Origin: Bin87 sp965217175 | Lineage (GTDB): Bacteria > Chloroflexota > Dehalococcoidia > Lucifugimonadales > UBA3495 | Reading direction: 5' to 3' | NCBI GenBank assembly: GCA_965217175.1 | Contig: OZ244251.1 | Location: forward strand, 3,224,001-3,288,000 | DNA: 64,000 nucleotides | Notes under the pieces: generated by a model | What the model saw: only the letters and a program-made list of their open reading frames with translations | What the model was told of the DNA's origin: nothing | Databases searched by the model: none | Shown here: piece after piece, positions 44,739 through 53,529 of the stretch | Layout of the letters: each line of letters opens with the position of its first letter | How positions within the stretch are numbered: the first letter of the stretch is position 1 | Made by a program: the position numbers and the translations under genes

Positions 44739-45041
44739 CCTCTTCTACCGCTATAACCTCCGTTAGCCGTTCGCCAGACCTGCCCCTGGCCGCCGCCGCG
44801 AGGTTCCGGCACCCGCCCTGCAGATTGAATCCTCATCCTCGTTTCTATCTCCATCAAACCCGTAGAGCCCATCTCCATCGCATTTCACGGCGTTGGTGCA
44901 GATTGCGACTATTTGAGCACTGCACCTCGTGGCTCACGCGGATCGGTGGTCTATAATTACCGGCACAATGGCGTAAACTGAGCCGGCTGAAACCGTCGGC
45001 AGGCGTATGAGGCCAAACTACCCACGGGAGGGAACCAAAAG
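44739..45041. other. 303-base gap with a promoter candidate
   Basis: No gene is seen. TATAAT at 44952-44957 lies about 85 bases before the dehydratase start and is the best promoter candidate; its -35 region is weak. The rest is Pro/Arg-codon-like GC-rich sequence without hairpins of note. Confidence 0.5.
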
Positions 45042-46175
45042 ATGGTGCTGGAATCTGGCATGATCACCGAAGAGGGATTGGAACGACTGCGAAACCGGAT
45101 CGGCAGTTTTAACCGTCCGCGGCAGTACGGTGTGGGATTGTTCAACGAAGAGGCCTCCCGCAGCGCCATCCGGCATTTCTGCCAGGGCATCGGGGACACC
45201 AACCCCCTGTATTGGGACCGTTCCTACGCCCAGACCAGCAAATTCGGGACCATCATCGCTCCTCCCTGTTTCCTTTACAGCGTCTATTGGTGCTCCGGTC
45301 GCACCGGTGGCTTGCCCGGCGTCCACGGATTCCATGCCGGCAATGACTGGGAATGGTACCGACCCATCTATCTGGACGACCAGATCAGCGTGCAGGAACA
45401 GTTCACCGGCCTGGAAGAAAAGGAAAGCGAGTTTGCGGGCCGCATCCTCATCCAGTCCAGCGTCACCCATTATTACAACCAGCGGGGTGAAACCATCGCC
45501 AAGACCAAAGGGTGGCAGATTCGCGCGGAGCGCAGCGCCGCCCGCGAGCGTCAGAAATACACGTTCGAACCCTACCGGTATTCCCGGCAAGAACTGGAAA
45601 CAATTCAGCAGGCGATTCTGGATGAAGAAATCCGGGGCAGCAATCCCCGCTGGTTCGAGGATGTGAACATCGGCGACGACCTGATTCCAGTAGTCAAGGG
45701 GCCAATGAGTCACGGCGACATCACCGCCTTCGTTGCGGGGTGTATTGGCGGCATCAGCCACGGGATTCAGCTACAGGAGATGCTGCGCCATCCTTCCTGG
45801 GGATTCACCGACCCGAATACCGGAGCGCAGGAAGCCATCATCCGTGTCCACGACATACAGGAGGCTGCCGAGAGCGCCGGTCTGCCCGGCGCCTACGACT
45901 ACGGCTGCCAGCGTTGTTGCTGGATGGGCCACCTGCTTACCAACTGGATGGGCGACGACGGCTTTCTGAAGGCGATGCACGTTGAGCTACGCCGGTTCAA
46001 CGTCGTGGGCGACACCACCTGGTGCAAGGGGACGATAACCGGAAAGCGGGTGGTGGATGGCGAGCACCTGGTGGACATGGATATTTGGGGCGAGAACCAG
46101 CGCCAGCAGGTAACCACCCGTGGCAATGCAACGATCCGGCTGCCGGCCAAAGAAGCCAACATTATCTGGCCCTAA
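45042..46175 (+). CDS. Double-hotdog MaoC-like acyl dehydratase
   Basis: A 377-residue protein built of two hotdog-like halves. The first (FNEEASRSAIRHFCQGIGD, then NPLYWDRSYAQTSKFGTIIA) matches the FAS1-like dehydratase N-domain family; the second (FEDVNIGDDLIPVVKGPMSH, GDITAFVAG) is the MaoC/R-hydratase-like half. Such proteins dehydrate 3-hydroxyacyl-CoAs or act in side-chain catabolism. GGGAGG precedes the ATG. Its role fits the acyl-CoA enzymes elsewhere in the window. Confidence 0.75.
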   Translation: MVLESGMITEEGLERLRNRIGSFNRPRQYGVGLFNEEASRSAIRHFCQGIGDTNPLYWDRSYAQTSKFGTIIAPPCFLYSVYWCSGRTGGLPGVHGFHAGNDWEWYRPIYLDDQISVQEQFTGLEEKESEFAGRILIQSSVTHYYNQRGETIAKTKGWQIRAERSAARERQKYTFEPYRYSRQELETIQQAILDEEIRGSNPRWFEDVNIGDDLIPVVKGPMSHGDITAFVAGCIGGISHGIQLQEMLRHPSWGFTDPNTGAQEAIIRVHDIQEAAESAGLPGAYDYGCQRCCWMGHLLTNWMGDDGFLKAMHVELRRFNVVGDTTWCKGTITGKRVVDGEHLVDMDIWGENQRQQVTTRGNATIRLPAKEANIIWP

Positions 46176-46226
46176 CCTTTCTGATTGACTCGGTAAACTG
46201 GCGGAGTGACGGCCCTGGCGCCGCGA

Positions 46227-47411
46227 TCAGCGCAGATATTGCTCCGCCGCTCTTGCGAAACCGTCCATGGAGCCTTCCAACACCCGGTCGTCCAGGCAGT
46301 AGGAGATTCGGAAATGACCCGGCGTACCGAATCCTTTGCCAGGCACCACCAGCACGTTATATTCCTGCAGGGCCGCAACAAAGGCTTCGTCGTCATCCAA
46401 TGGTGAGCGGGGGAACAGATAGAATGCGCCTTGCGGCTTGACGATCTCGTAGCCCATCCCAGTGAGGCGTTCGTACAGGAAATCGCGTTTGCGCTGGTAT
46501 TCCCCAACGTCGACCGACGCGCCCTGCACGGCCCGCACTACGTGCTGCATCAATGCCGGAGCATTTACGAATCCCAGCACCCGGTTGCAGAACACCAGGC
46601 CATCCACAAGTTCGGCTTTGCCGCCGTAGGCCGGGTGCACCGCGATGTGACCGATCCGTTCACCGGGCAATCCCAGGTCCTTGGCGTGGGAATTAACCAC
46701 TATGGTGCGTTCGTACTGCGGAAACACCTGCGGATACACCAGCCCGTCGTATATGATTTTGCGGTACGGTTCGTCGCTGATGACGAAAATCTCGGAACCG
46801 AACCGGGTTTCGGCCCGTCTCAACAGGTCGGCCAGCGCTTTGATATCTTCGGTCGGATAAACCACACCAGACGGATTATTCGGCGAATTCAGAATGATCG
46901 CCCGCGTCCGCTCGGTCACCGCCGCTTCTATCGCCTCCAGGTCCAGGCCGAACTCGGCATCAGTGGGCACGATGACCGGCGCCCCGTTGTGATTCTGGAT
47001 GTAGTAGACGTATTCTCCAAAAAAGGGCGAAAGAATAATGACTTCGTCCGCGGGGTTCAAAATCGTACGCAGCACCACGTTGGCGGCTCCGGCGGCCCCG
47101 CAGGTCATCACGATGTCGCCGATTCCAAACGGCAGTCCCGTTTCGCCCGACAACGTATCGGCTACAGCCTGCCGGGTTTCCGGATATCCCGCATTGGGCA
47201 TGTAGCGATGCATACCAGGCGACGGGTTTTGAGCGATTCGGCGCAGCTCCTCGTGGAATTCGGGCGGCGGTTCCATGATTGGATTCCCCAGCGACAGGTC
47301 AAACACACTGTCCTCGCCGTACTGCGCCTTCAGGGCAATACCGACCTCAAACATGCGGCGTATCCAACCGCCTTCCTGCATCGACCTGCTGACGTATCGG
47401 GAAATGGGCAT
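46227..47411 (-). CDS. Class I/II pyridoxal phosphate aminotransferase
   Basis: A 394-residue fold-type I aminotransferase. LSLGNPIMEPPPEF is the N-terminal substrate segment, NSPNNPSGVVY the conserved Asn-Pro loop, FVISDEPYRKIIYDG contains the PLP-contacting Asp and Tyr, and VNSHAKDLGLPGERIGH contains the Schiff-base lysine. The specific donor is unknown; branched-chain or aromatic amino acids would connect to the 2-oxoacid dehydrogenase encoded in the same direction. GGAG lies eight bases before the ATG at 47411. TATAAT at 47453-47458 (minus strand) suggests its own promoter. Confidence 0.88.
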   Translation of the reverse strand: MPISRYVSRSMQEGGWIRRMFEVGIALKAQYGEDSVFDLSLGNPIMEPPPEFHEELRRIAQNPSPGMHRYMPNAGYPETRQAVADTLSGETGLPFGIGDIVMTCGAAGAANVVLRTILNPADEVIILSPFFGEYVYYIQNHNGAPVIVPTDAEFGLDLEAIEAAVTERTRAIILNSPNNPSGVVYPTEDIKALADLLRRAETRFGSEIFVISDEPYRKIIYDGLVYPQVFPQYERTIVVNSHAKDLGLPGERIGHIAVHPAYGGKAELVDGLVFCNRVLGFVNAPALMQHVVRAVQGASVDVGEYQRKRDFLYERLTGMGYEIVKPQGAFYLFPRSPLDDDEAFVAALQEYNVLVVPGKGFGTPGHFRISYCLDDRVLEGSMDGFARAAEQYLR

Positions 47412-47522
47412 CGCACGGACTCCATGAGCGCAAACGGCGCGGGTGCCGAACATTATAGCCGACCGTTGTTCGCGGGTATCACACCCGGCAGAAAGTCACT
47501 GCCGGACGGAAGCCAGACTACC

Positions 47523-49064
47523 CTACAACCATTCAGCGACCCGCTCGCCGATCATTATCGCGGTGGCGTTGGTGTTGGCTCGCACCACGTTAGGGCAGAT
47601 GGACAGGTCAACCACCCGCAAATTGTCCACACCGCGAACCCGGCAATATTGGTCCACCACCGCCATGGGATCGTGGTCCGGCCCCATGCGGCACGCCCCG
47701 GAGGTGTGAAAAGTCGTGAATACGGTGCGCTTCAGCCACGCATCCAGCGCTGCGTCCGAGGCTATAGTTCCCGCAGTTGGGGAAACCAAACCCTCCACGA
47801 ACCCCGCAAACGCAGGTTGCTCAAGAACCTGCTGGCACAGGCGCACTGCCTCACGAAGACGGCTGCAGTCGAATTCGCTCCGAAGGTAACGATAGTCGAT
47901 GACCGGCTTGTCCAGCGGGTCTGCCGACGCAAGGCGCATTTCTCCGACGCTATCCGCCTGTTCCAGGATGCACGTCATCCGCAGCAAAGGTTGGTCAGAT
48001 CCCGGTCCGCTTCCCAAAGGGCTGGGGCCGGATGCTGCATTGTTGACGTACACCTGCATGTCGTTGCGCAGCGGTGACCCGGCGGTCGTGTAACGCAGCA
48101 GCGTCTGGATGCGTGATCCGGAGAAGTCGGTTGCGTGATCCGGATTTAACGCCGCGTCGACATAAACGATAGGATGATCACGCAGGTTTTGTCCCACGCC
48201 AGGGAGGTCTTGCACCAGCGGGATACCCAATTCGGCCAGGTGCGAAGCAGGCCCGATCCCGGACAGCATCAACAATTGTGGAGAAGCGATACCGCCGGCT
48301 GTGAGGACGATTTCTCGCCCCAACACGGTGAACACCTCGCCGTTGCTTTCCACCTCCACACCTACCGCAACTTTCCCGTCAAATTGGACGCACCGGGCCA
48401 GCACGTCGGAGCGAATGGTCAGGTTCAATCTATGACGCGCCGCCGACAGGTATGCCAACGCGCAACTCATCCTTACGCCAGCGGGATTGTTCATCGGCGC
48501 CGCCCCGAAACCGGTCGACGACGGATGGTTCATGTCCCGATCTTCCGGAAACCCCCGCGACGCGCACGCCGCCATAAATGCCTGTTGAAAGGGGTGCCAG
48601 GTCTCCAGGGGCGCTCGCACCACCGGGATCGGCCCCTCGCTGCCGTGGAAATCATCGCGAACATCGGCATCAGATTCCAGCTTGCGGAAATATGGCAAAA
48701 CGTTGGCGAACGACCATTGGTCGTTGCCCTGTTGCGCCCACGAATCGTAGTCCTCAGGCAGGCCACGAAGGAACACCTGACCGTTAACTGCTCCGGAGCC
48801 GCCCATCACTCTACCCCGGGCGATCTCCATCGGAGCGTCCTGTTCCGCAGTCCCGGTTGCCCGATACGACCAGTTGAACCGCGCACCCGCGGCCGAGGCT
48901 TCCTGGCGGGTTCCATCCCGCAATTCGGTAGGCCAGTGTTCAAATTCTGTGTAGTCGGGGCCAGCCTCCAGAAGCAGCACCGACTTAGCCGGGTCCTCCG
49001 ATATTCGGGTCGCCAGGGCGCAACCTGCCGAACCTCCCCCAACTACGATGACGTCGTACTGCAT
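47523..49064 (-). CDS. GMC-family FAD-dependent oxidoreductase
   Basis: A 513-residue glucose-methanol-choline oxidoreductase. The N-terminal FAD motif YDVIVVGGGSAGCALATRIS, RGRVMGGSGAVNGQVFLRG and the C-terminal CRMGPDHDPMAVVD...LRVVDLS region are standard; the active-site His lies in TTFHTSGACRM. It probably oxidises an alcohol (choline, an aryl alcohol or similar). It overlaps the end of lipB by 22 bases with GAGG seven bases before its ATG, indicating translational coupling to the upstream cluster. Confidence 0.9.
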   Translation of the reverse strand: MQYDVIVVGGGSAGCALATRISEDPAKSVLLLEAGPDYTEFEHWPTELRDGTRQEASAAGARFNWSYRATGTAEQDAPMEIARGRVMGGSGAVNGQVFLRGLPEDYDSWAQQGNDQWSFANVLPYFRKLESDADVRDDFHGSEGPIPVVRAPLETWHPFQQAFMAACASRGFPEDRDMNHPSSTGFGAAPMNNPAGVRMSCALAYLSAARHRLNLTIRSDVLARCVQFDGKVAVGVEVESNGEVFTVLGREIVLTAGGIASPQLLMLSGIGPASHLAELGIPLVQDLPGVGQNLRDHPIVYVDAALNPDHATDFSGSRIQTLLRYTTAGSPLRNDMQVYVNNAASGPSPLGSGPGSDQPLLRMTCILEQADSVGEMRLASADPLDKPVIDYRYLRSEFDCSRLREAVRLCQQVLEQPAFAGFVEGLVSPTAGTIASDAALDAWLKRTVFTTFHTSGACRMGPDHDPMAVVDQYCRVRGVDNLRVVDLSICPNVVRANTNATAIMIGERVAEWL

Positions 49065-49801
49065 TCCGTTGCCTCCAGAACCGCGGCCGCGTTGGCGCTT
49101 TCACTGCGAAACCCAAACACATCGGAAAACTGCCGGGCCACAATCTCCACCACTGCTTTCACCGTCAAAATATTGGTGCTATCTGGTAGTTCGGCAACCA
49201 CGCTGGTAACACCCCGATCGGTGATCCCGCAGGGGATTATGGCGTTATACATCGACAAATCGGTGCTGACATTGATCGCAAAACCGTGGTAGGCCACGCC
49301 GCCGGCAATCTTGACGCCGATGGCAGCCACCTTACGTTGTCCGTCTGCCGTCCACACGCCGGTCAAACCCGGCGCCGTTGTGCTGGCGAGGCCAACCTGG
49401 GACAAGCTGTTGATGATCACCCGTTCCAGCGTGCGCACGTACCAGTGCGGGCCTCCCCGCCCGCGCAGCCTGATGATGGGATAGACGACCAACTGACCGG
49501 GTCCGTGATAAGTGGTCAATCCGCCGCGGTCGGTTTCCACGACCTCCGCTCCGAGACTGGCAATCCCCGCATCGTCCAGCAGCAGGTGGGCATCGGGAGA
49601 TAACCGCCCCCGGGTGTAGGTGTGGGGGTGCTCCAACAGCAGCAGAGTTTCAGGTTCGGCACCACGCCGCACGCGGCCTGCGATCTCCAGCTGCAGATCC
49701 CAGGCATCCCGGTAGGGCACGGTTCCCAGCCAGACTACACCGCAGCTTTCCTGGGCCGAAACTTCCGACCCCACCGAATCAATAGATAGGCGTGTCGTCA
49801 T
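49043..49801 (-). CDS. lipB: Lipoyl(octanoyl) transferase LipB
   Basis: A 252-residue LipB, which moves octanoyl groups from acyl-carrier protein to lipoyl domains. LLLLEHPHTYTRGR, TDRGGLTTYHGPGQLVVYPI, KVAAIGVKIAGGVAYHGFAI (catalytic Lys region) and IIPCGITDRGVTSV (catalytic Cys) are all present. It overlaps the E2 gene by 23 bases with GGAGG before its ATG, so it is translated together with the enzyme it modifies. lipA, which adds sulfur, is not in the window. Confidence 0.95.
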   Translation of the reverse strand: MTTRLSIDSVGSEVSAQESCGVVWLGTVPYRDAWDLQLEIAGRVRRGAEPETLLLLEHPHTYTRGRLSPDAHLLLDDAGIASLGAEVVETDRGGLTTYHGPGQLVVYPIIRLRGRGGPHWYVRTLERVIINSLSQVGLASTTAPGLTGVWTADGQRKVAAIGVKIAGGVAYHGFAINVSTDLSMYNAIIPCGITDRGVTSVVAELPDSTNILTVKAVVEIVARQFSDVFGFRSESANAAAVLEATECSTTSS

Positions 49802-51224
49802 CCATCGCCTCCAGGCGACGTTTCACCGATTGCAGGAACGCGCCGGATTCCTCGCCGTCGTTGATGCGGTGGTCGAACGACAGGCAGATATTCATCATCC
49901 AACGAATCCCGATGGCGTTGTTGATGACAACCGGCCGTTGTTGCACTGCCTCCGTCGTCAGAATTCCTGCCTGAGGGTGGTTGATTATGGGTCCGCTCAC
50001 GGTGCTGCCCAGCGCTCCGGTGTTGTTCACGGTGAACGTGCCACCCTGAACGTCCTCCAGGCGCAATGCACCGCTGCGAGCGCGCCCGGCCAGATCGTCA
50101 ATGGAGTGAGCCAGACCGGCGATGCTGAGCCGGTCGGCGTCACGGATAACCGGCACCACCAGGCCGGTCGGCGCGGCAACCGCAATGCCCAGGTTGATGC
50201 GCCGTTTTACCAGTATGTGATCGCCTCCCCAGGATGCATTAAGCGTGGGATTGTCCTTCAACGCGGCCGCCACTGCCTTGAGTGCAAATGGCAGATAGGT
50301 GAGGTTGATACCCTCTCTTTGACGGAACCCATCCCGCTCCCGGTTCCGCAGCGCAACCAGATCGGTGATGTCGACCTCCACCATACTCCAGGCATGGGGT
50401 ATCTGACTCACCGACCGCACCATTGCTTCTGCAATCATCCGGCGCACCGGCGTGGTGGCAATCCTTTCTTCGTCACCATCGGCTACCATCGTCTGCGCGG
50501 CATATTCCGTGCGAGGCGCATCGTCGGCAGCAGCGGCGGATTCCAGGAACCGGAGAACGTCGTTACGGGTTATGCGACCCCCAAGGCCAGTGCCGGCAAT
50601 TCGGCTCACGTCAATGCTGTGCTCACTGGCCAGGCGACGCACGGCGGGGGACAAGAGGTTCGCGGCTCTTTCGACGTCAACATCCGTTTGGGGGGCCACG
50701 ATCACCGGCTGTGGGACCTGGGCCTGCGGCGGCGCGATAGCCGTGGACAACGGCCCGGGCCGTGCTGCATCGGAAACCGTCGCGGCGGCTTCCTTGTCCA
50801 ACGCCTCTACTGCAGAACCGCCGGTCGGTCCAACCGGTCGCGCATCGGTGATAAGGTACGCAGTTGGCGTGGGAGACGCTGGTGTGGCAGCGGGTGTTGT
50901 CGGCGGCGCCCCGACGGGCACGGACGCAGCGGGGGCGGGGGCGGTTGTCGCATCGTTTGCTGGTTGAGCGGCAGGCGTACCCCTTCCGTCGGTTTCCACC
51001 TCAGCAATGGGAGCGCCCATCGGCACGGTTTCACCTTCCGCGGCAATAATGCGCAGCAGCTGCCCAGCCACCGGAGAGGGAACTTCCATCGTCACCTTGT
51101 CGGTTACAACTTCGACCAGTGGATCGTAGCGTTCTATCCGATCGCCCGGTTGTTTCAGCCATTTGCCAATCGTGCCTTCAACGACACTCTCGCCAACGTG
51201 GGGAAGTTCGATGAATTCGGCCAC
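49779..51224 (-). CDS. Dihydrolipoamide acyltransferase (E2) of a 2-oxoacid dehydrogenase
   Basis: A 481-residue E2 core. The N-terminal lipoyl domain carries the lipoylated lysine at residue 43 (EVVTDKVTMEVPSPVAG). A ~110-residue Ala/Pro/Thr-rich linker leads to a peripheral-subunit-binding domain (LSPAVRRLASEHSIDVSRIA, GTGLGGRITRNDVLRFL) and the catalytic domain ending in SFDHRINDGEESGAFL, with the active-site His and Asp of acyltransferases. The start is a GTG with GAGGAA upstream. With the two E1 genes it forms a branched-chain-type complex; no E3 is present nearby. Confidence 0.93.
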   Translation of the reverse strand: MAEFIELPHVGESVVEGTIGKWLKQPGDRIERYDPLVEVVTDKVTMEVPSPVAGQLLRIIAAEGETVPMGAPIAEVETDGRGTPAAQPANDATTAPAPAASVPVGAPPTTPAATPASPTPTAYLITDARPVGPTGGSAVEALDKEAAATVSDAARPGPLSTAIAPPQAQVPQPVIVAPQTDVDVERAANLLSPAVRRLASEHSIDVSRIAGTGLGGRITRNDVLRFLESAAAADDAPRTEYAAQTMVADGDEERIATTPVRRMIAEAMVRSVSQIPHAWSMVEVDITDLVALRNRERDGFRQREGINLTYLPFALKAVAAALKDNPTLNASWGGDHILVKRRINLGIAVAAPTGLVVPVIRDADRLSIAGLAHSIDDLAGRARSGALRLEDVQGGTFTVNNTGALGSTVSGPIINHPQAGILTTEAVQQRPVVINNAIGIRWMMNICLSFDHRINDGEESGAFLQSVKRRLEAMDDDTPIY

Positions 51225-51297
51225 TATGAGTTCCTCTACGGCGCGTCATCCAGATGCTGGCCGGTCAAAACGGCCAGACTGTCGCGAGATGGTTCCG

Positions 51298-52281
51298 TCA
51301 GTAAGCAGCCAACCGGCGCAGTTCGGAAGCGATGGCCTCCGGGCTGGGCATGTAAGCATCTTCCAGAGTCTGAGCGAACGGCATCGTCGGGACATCAGGG
51401 CCACACAATCGGGCGATCGGCGCATCCAGATACTCAAACGCTTCATCAGCTGCGAGAGCGGCAATCTCCGCGCCAATACCGCCGCTGATGTTGTCTTCGT
51501 GCACCACCAGCAATTTGCCCGTTTTCCGCACCGAATCCAGTATGGTTTCCGTATCCAGCGGTTTCAGCGTTCGGAGGTCCACCACTTCCGCGGAGATTCC
51601 ATCGGCTGCTACGGCTTCGGCGGCGGCAAGGCAGTAGTGCATCGCCAGCCCATACGAGACCACGGTAACGTCGCTACCCACCCGTTTTACGTCTGCCGGA
51701 CCGATGGGGATGGTGTAGTCTCCGTCAGGAACTTCACCCCGAACCAGCCGGTAGGTTTTCTTATGCTCCAGAAATATGACGGGGTTATCGTCGCGGATTG
51801 CCGATTTCAGCAGCCCTTTGGCTTCGTACGGCGTGGATGGTGTGACCACCAGCAACCCCGGCGTGTGGAAGAACAGCGCTTCCACATTCTGCGAGTGGTA
51901 CAACCCTCCCCGTATACCGCCACCGTAGGGTATGCGGACGGTCATCGGGACTTTGAGAGCGCCGTTGGTGCCGTAGTAGACGCGGGCTGCTTCGCCGATC
52001 AGTTGGTTGACACTGGGCCACACAAAATCTGAGAATTGCACTTCAGGAACAGGACGCATCCCCCGGAACGCCGCCCCGAGCGCTATCCCCATGATGGAAG
52101 CCTCGGCCAATGGCGTATCCAAAACCCTCTGCGGGCCAAAATCTTCGATAAACCCTTGGGTGGCCAGGAACACGCCGCCGCGTTGACCCACATCTTCGCC
52201 CATGACGAACACCCGCTCGTCCCTCTCCATCTCCTCACGCAGTGCCGAACGCACCGCCTCGATTACCGTCATCTCTGCCAT
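51298..52281 (-). CDS. 2-oxoacid dehydrogenase E1 component, beta subunit
   Basis: A 327-residue E1 beta subunit. VFVMGEDVGQRGGVFLATQG, FIEDFGPQRVLDTPLAEASI, YHSQNVEALFFHTPGLLVVT and VVDLRTLKPLDTETIL are diagnostic of branched-chain keto-acid and pyruvate dehydrogenase beta chains. It pairs with the alpha subunit encoded just upstream; the gap between them is about 20 bases. AGYAEAS-type and HEDNISGGIGAEIAAL regions support the branched-chain type. Confidence 0.93.
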   Translation of the reverse strand: MAEMTVIEAVRSALREEMERDERVFVMGEDVGQRGGVFLATQGFIEDFGPQRVLDTPLAEASIMGIALGAAFRGMRPVPEVQFSDFVWPSVNQLIGEAARVYYGTNGALKVPMTVRIPYGGGIRGGLYHSQNVEALFFHTPGLLVVTPSTPYEAKGLLKSAIRDDNPVIFLEHKKTYRLVRGEVPDGDYTIPIGPADVKRVGSDVTVVSYGLAMHYCLAAAEAVAADGISAEVVDLRTLKPLDTETILDSVRKTGKLLVVHEDNISGGIGAEIAALAADEAFEYLDAPIARLCGPDVPTMPFAQTLEDAYMPSPEAIASELRRLAAY

Positions 52282-52302
52282 ATCGTTCCCGCCCGTGCGT
52301 CC

Positions 52303-53343
52303 TTACACGTACAGATTGTCATAGATAGTGGATGCGTCGGGGGGGAGTGCGGCGTCCGCAAAATCGGTGGCGTCGTTGACCTGCTGAACAGCCTCGGCCC
52401 TGAATCCATCAACCTGCTCCTGAGAAACGATGCCTCGAATCACCAGGTCGGCCGGGAAAGTTACGACCGGATCCCGCTGGCGCGCAGCATCAAGGGCGTC
52501 GCGGTCGCGATAGCGCCGGTCGTCGTCATCAGTGGTATGCGGCATGAATCGTTCGCACTTCATCTCAACCAGAGTCGGGCCGGTGCGGCGCGCATATACG
52601 ATGGCCTCCCGGGTAGCTTCGTAACAGGCCAAGAAGTCGAGTCCGTCGACAACAAAACCGGGGAAGCCGTACCCTTCCGCGCGGGCTGCCACATCTCCGA
52701 TTACCATTTGGGAGTTTTGAGGTGTTGAGATGGCGTATTTGTTGTTCTCGCAGATGAACACGATAGGCAACTGATGGATGGCCGCGAAGTTCATGGCCTC
52801 ATGAGTTTCGCCCTGGCTGGTCGCGCCGTCGCCGAAGTAGCAAATGGTAACCGTGTCATCCCCGAGCATCTTGCACCCCAAAGCGTAACCCACGCTCTGG
52901 GTCAATCCGGCCGCGACGACGTTGGAGATCTGGATAACGCGCCTGGGAAGGTCGGCGCCTTGCAACGGAAATTGGCGCGCTCCCGAATATGGATCGCCTT
53001 CCTTGCCCATGAAAGACAGCATCACCTGACGGGGTGTTAGCCCAACCGCCATCTTGATCGCCAGGTCGCGGTAATAAGGGAAAAGGAAGTAGTCGCCGTC
53101 CTTTTGCGCCGCCAGCAGCGAACCCAACTGCACAGCCTCATGACCTTGCGCAGAAGCGGCAATAGGAACTTTGCCCTGGCGATTCATCATCCAGATGCGT
53201 TCGTCCATAGTACGCACCAGGATCATTTGTCGGCAGGCTTCAACCAGATCGGTCGCAGTCAGGCCGGTCGGCAAGGCGGACGGAATGCGGTTGGATGCAA
53301 GCGCGTTCTCAATGCCTACATTCGGGACGTTGGCCTGGGTCAT
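52303..53343 (-). CDS. 2-oxoacid dehydrogenase E1 component, alpha subunit
   Basis: A 346-residue E1 alpha subunit. The thiamine pyrophosphate-binding motif is GDGATSQGETHEAMNF followed by PIVFICENNKYAIS. The loop FMPHTTDDDDRRYRDRD resembles the phosphorylation-loop region of branched-chain keto-acid dehydrogenases. GAGGAG lies about nine bases before the ATG. It is the first gene of the minus-strand cluster E1alpha-E1beta-E2-lipB-GMC. Confidence 0.92.
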   Translation of the reverse strand: MTQANVPNVGIENALASNRIPSALPTGLTATDLVEACRQMILVRTMDERIWMMNRQGKVPIAASAQGHEAVQLGSLLAAQKDGDYFLFPYYRDLAIKMAVGLTPRQVMLSFMGKEGDPYSGARQFPLQGADLPRRVIQISNVVAAGLTQSVGYALGCKMLGDDTVTICYFGDGATSQGETHEAMNFAAIHQLPIVFICENNKYAISTPQNSQMVIGDVAARAEGYGFPGFVVDGLDFLACYEATREAIVYARRTGPTLVEMKCERFMPHTTDDDDRRYRDRDALDAARQRDPVVTFPADLVIRGIVSQEQVDGFRAEAVQQVNDATDFADAALPPDASTIYDNLYV

Positions 53344-53529
53344 GGTGCGAGTCTCCTCAGAGCCAGGAGCGGAAATCGGCGGTGTACTCTGCCTGAATCA
53401 ATCATAGACCAACCACCGGTAGGTGGCAAATCGGCGCGGATCTGATCGGGGTGGTCGGGACGACTTTCGCGGTGGTGATACGATACGGCGCGCATAGTTC
53501 GCCTATAATGTTACATCGTGAGGAGCATC

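Noticed and set aside
50452..50967. Long plus-strand frames opposite the E2 linker
   Set aside because: They are the complement of the Ala/Pro/Thr-rich linker, a common source of spurious open frames.
49830..51488. 552-residue plus-strand frame opposite E2
   Set aside because: It is antisense to a gene with complete lipoyl and acyltransferase motifs and has no motifs of its own.
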